Below, piece after piece: positions 9,380 through 10,920 of a stretch of DNA of 10,920 nt. A program made the translations under genes and the position numbers. This DNA comes from Flavobacterium sp. UBA807 (GTDB lineage: Bacteria > Bacteroidota > Bacteroidia > Flavobacteriales > Flavobacteriaceae), in assembly GCA_002296885.1 (NCBI GenBank), contig DBIH01000254.1, positions 1-10,920 of the forward strand. The letters run 5' to 3'. The notes beneath the pieces were generated by a model that had not been told where the DNA came from, searched no databases, and worked only from the letters and a program-made list of their open reading frames with translations. The stretch's first letter is position 1, and every line of letters begins with the position of its first letter.

Positions 9380-9411
9380 TAAGATTTAGCTTAAGATTTT
9401 CTTAAGATTTT
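9380..9411. promoter_or_regulatory. TAAGATTT direct repeats, candidate response-regulator site
   Basis: TAAGATTT occurs three times, at 9380, 9392 and 9403, with spacings of 12 and 11 bp, so the copies lie on nearly the same face of the helix. The last two form CTTAA-N6-CTTAA (9390-9405). OmpR/PhoB-family response regulators bind tandem half-sites at about 11-bp spacing, and the PmrA box of enterobacteria has nearly this layout. The site is about 70-100 bp upstream of the minus-strand start at 9308 and over 400 bp from the plus-strand start, so the minus-strand gene is the likelier target. Binding is inferred. Confidence 0.45.
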
Positions 9412-9655
9412 ACAAATGCTTAAAAACAGTAGATTTGGTGTAGGCAAAAAGATTTTCCTGAGCCAAAATTTTTTAGTGACTGTTATCATTTTTATAGCAA
9501 CAGCAATGACTTAAGTTTGATTTGTTGCATGTTCAAATGCCAATTAATCCCCATTGATAATGAAAATCTTAGGTCTTGATATATCAGAAAATAAGTTATA
9601 AATATTATGAAATATACATTGCTGTATTATTTTTTAAAGGTGTTTTCCTATAACT

Positions 9656-9665
9656 CAAACGTTTG
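9656..9665. promoter_or_regulatory. Perfect 10-bp palindrome CAAACGTTTG
   Basis: A self-complementary CAAACGTTTG lies about 190 bp upstream of the secreted-protein gene and 25 bp before the promoter candidate. It could be a dimeric regulator site. A single palindrome of this length can also occur by chance in a region this size. Confidence 0.2.
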
Positions 9666-9689
9666 CGCGAATTTTGTCGATAGAAAATA

Positions 9690-9718
9690 TTGTTTTAACG
9701 GAATTTGTTGTAGATTAG
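9690..9718 (+). promoter_or_regulatory. Candidate Bacteroidota sigma-ABfr-type promoter
   Basis: TTG at 9690-9692 is followed after 18 bp by TAGATTAG (9711-9718), which differs by one base from the Bacteroidota -7 element TAnnTTTG. The spacing fits the known range for the -33/-7 pair. It would start transcription near 9725 and give a leader of about 125 nt for the secreted-protein gene, containing the A/T dyad at 9751-9785. The match is imperfect. Confidence 0.25.
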
Positions 9719-9750
9719 CCTCCCCCTAAATCGATTTCGCGAAGCATTAC

Positions 9751-9785
9751 CAAGTTGGAAAAAATTTTTTTCAACTGGTTTTTTT
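9751..9785 (+). other. A/T-rich dyad followed by a T tract in the leader of the secreted-protein gene
   Basis: AGTTGGAAAAAA (9753-9764) faces TTTTTTTCAACT (9765-9776), complementary except for one G-T position. Seven T follow at 9779-9785. It looks like a weak intrinsic terminator on the plus strand, but only 66 bp separate it from the start codon at 9852 and no gene ends before it. It may be a leader attenuator, the end of a small transcript or a DNA-bending element. The low GC content of the stem argues against strong termination. Confidence 0.35.
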
Positions 9786-9851
9786 GTGGATATAAAAATG
9801 CAGTTATTTACTAAACATATTGAAACATAATTATTTAATACCACCGGATTT

Positions 9852-10920
9852 ATGAAAATTTTTACTCAATCTACTTTTAATTTAAGAAGCAGTTCAAATA
9901 ACCTCCTTTTTGGTTTTTTTAACTTATTATTGCTTTTTTTGATTAGCACACCGATGTCGGCACAGCTTACCAATTTGGGTACTGATATCAATGGATCTTA
10001 CACCAATTATACGACCAACACCATTACGCCGGGTTTGAAACAGTTGCGAGTTCAGGAAACTTCAAACACATCATCCGGAACCCGTAAATGGGAATGGAAT
10101 TCGGATGGCTATTACAATACCTGGCGGGCTTCTTCCAATCAGACCATAGCAGGATTCAATCAGTTTATTGCGCCAAATTCGGGTAATGCTTCGGCCTATT
10201 GGAGAGATAATTATGGTGGTACTTCTGCCTATTTACCTGCAACTACTGCGGGAAATTATTATACTTTCAATGTTTCTTATCTGAGCGGCAGTTATAGAAA
10301 TGAGAACATGGCCGTTTTAGAAACATCATATAATCCCGTTTCAATTAGTTCGATGACTGTGAGTTTTACGGCAGGTAAGGGAAGTTACGGGGCAACAAAT
10401 GTTTCGTTAAGCTCGGTGCCTACATTGAATTCGGGTGAAAACTTATATTGTCGTTATACCACTAACAGTTACAGTTCCTCAACACTGATACAAATTAGTC
10501 CATCAGGTGGTGCAGCATCATTTAGTTTACCGGCGCAGGCGGCAGGTGCAAACGTTAGTTTTTACTTCTATACTAGTAACCAATCACTTTCAGCTATTCA
10601 AAGTAGTGTGTCATCTAACGGAGAGACGGCTAATGATATGCTGTCATTAAACATACAGAACAATTCTGGAAGCAATTATTCATATACTCAGCCAAGCGGT
10701 AATGTTCTTGTAAATGCAAGTGCAGGTACGACAGCCCCAACGTTTTATTCTACTTTAAAAGCTGCTTTTGATGCGATTAATGCAGGTACTCATCAAGGAG
10801 TTATAACTATTGCGATTTATGGAAATACAACTGAAACTGCCACAGCGGCATTAAATGCCAGTGGTTCGGGATCTGCTGTTTATACAAGCATTGGTATTCA
10901 ACCGGCGGGCGGCGCTGCAA
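9852..10920 (+). CDS. Secreted beta-rich surface protein, probably T9SS cargo, 3'-truncated
   Basis: The frame is open from ATG 9852 to the window end, giving 356 visible residues with the C-terminus missing. Residues 1-37 form a signal peptide. It has a polar N-region, a hydrophobic core (about 18-33) and a cleavage site MSA|Q before Q38, a typical Bacteroidota arrangement. The mature part is rich in Ser, Thr, Asn, Gly and Tyr with alternating hydrophobic residues, as in beta-sandwich or beta-helix adhesins. A tryptophan-containing segment KWEWNSDGYYNTW lies near residues 80-92. From about residue 300 the segment STLKAAFDAINAGTH, followed by IAIYGNTTET, resembles a module I know from large Flavobacteriaceae surface proteins that are exported by type IX secretion. 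The C-terminal sorting domain that would prove this lies outside the window. The leader lacks a Shine-Dalgarno site. Ligand and role are unknown. Adhesion, gliding or surface-matrix functions are only possibilities. Confidence 0.85.
   Translation, partial: MKIFTQSTFNLRSSSNNLLFGFFNLLLLFLISTPMSAQLTNLGTDINGSYTNYTTNTITPGLKQLRVQETSNTSSGTRKWEWNSDGYYNTWRASSNQTIAGFNQFIAPNSGNASAYWRDNYGGTSAYLPATTAGNYYTFNVSYLSGSYRNENMAVLETSYNPVSISSMTVSFTAGKGSYGATNVSLSSVPTLNSGENLYCRYTTNSYSSSTLIQISPSGGAASFSLPAQAAGANVSFYFYTSNQSLSAIQSSVSSNGETANDMLSLNIQNNSGSNYSYTQPSGNVLVNASAGTTAPTFYSTLKAAFDAINAGTHQGVITIAIYGNTTETATAALNASGSGSAVYTSIGIQPAGGAA

Larger units (their letters stand above)
9309..9851. other. Large non-coding region between divergent genes
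   Basis: No credible gene of more than a few codons is present in these 543 bp. Separate entries describe the TAAGATTT repeats, the palindrome, the promoter candidate and the A/T dyad. Other items are weak. A short hairpin, GTGGA/TCCAC (9333-9346), lies in the leader of the minus-strand gene. TGATATATCA (9577-9586) is a perfect palindrome. Two strings match the Bacteroidota -7 element TAnnTTTG on the plus strand (9430-9437 and 9512-9519), but neither has a TTG at the expected -33 distance. A small RNA cannot be excluded. Confidence 0.7.

Noticed and set aside
9430..9519. Two exact TAnnTTTG strings (9430-9437, 9512-9519) as promoters
   Set aside because: Neither has a TTG about 18-21 bp upstream, and both are more than 330 bp from the next plus-strand start.
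9560..9601. Short frame beginning MKILGLDIS, recalling the start of RuvC-fold proteins such as Cas9
   Set aside because: It stops after 13 codons, and no continuation of such a protein is found downstream in any frame I followed. Chance resemblance is most likely.

Overview
The window comes from a member of the Bacteroidota, most likely Flavobacteriaceae and probably Flavobacterium or a close relative. The evidence is RpoB and RpoC of Bacteroidota type, AT-rich sequence with A-rich leaders instead of Shine-Dalgarno sites, a DUF3467 gene directly after rpoC, and a large secreted beta-rich protein of the type IX secretion (T9SS) adhesin style. Genus is an inference, because no rRNA or other marker is present.

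Positions 1-8211 are ordinary core genome on the plus strand. They hold the 3' part of rpoB (N-terminus outside the window), complete rpoC, a rho-independent terminator, a small DUF3467 gene and a strong hairpin terminator that can work in both directions. The two spacers here, rpoB-rpoC and rpoC-DUF3467, are unusual. Each is filled with short degenerate words arranged so that the RNA or DNA can fold on itself.

Positions 8212-9308 are accessory in character. A minus-strand gene (8580-9308) encodes a roughly 242-residue protein of unknown function that looks like two diverged copies of one domain. It ends in its own hairpin terminator (8532-8561). Directly beyond the terminator lies a 21-bp tandem array of about 13 units (8262-8531). 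On the minus strand the array reads as a heptapeptide repeat with pattern A-D-x-N-[IF]-[KE]-x. The array sits between two terminators and lacks an obvious start codon. The neighbouring gene carries one heptad of the same pattern. This array is the most unusual element in the window.

Positions 9309-9851 are a 543-bp non-coding region between divergent genes. It contains three TAAGATTT direct repeats at 11-12 bp spacing (an OmpR/PhoB-family-like site), a perfect 10-bp palindrome, a weak Bacteroidota-type promoter candidate and an A/T-rich dyad followed by a T tract. Positions 9852-10920 hold the 5' end of a secreted, probably T9SS-exported, surface protein that runs off the window. Nothing in the sequence links the accessory genes functionally to the RNA polymerase operon.
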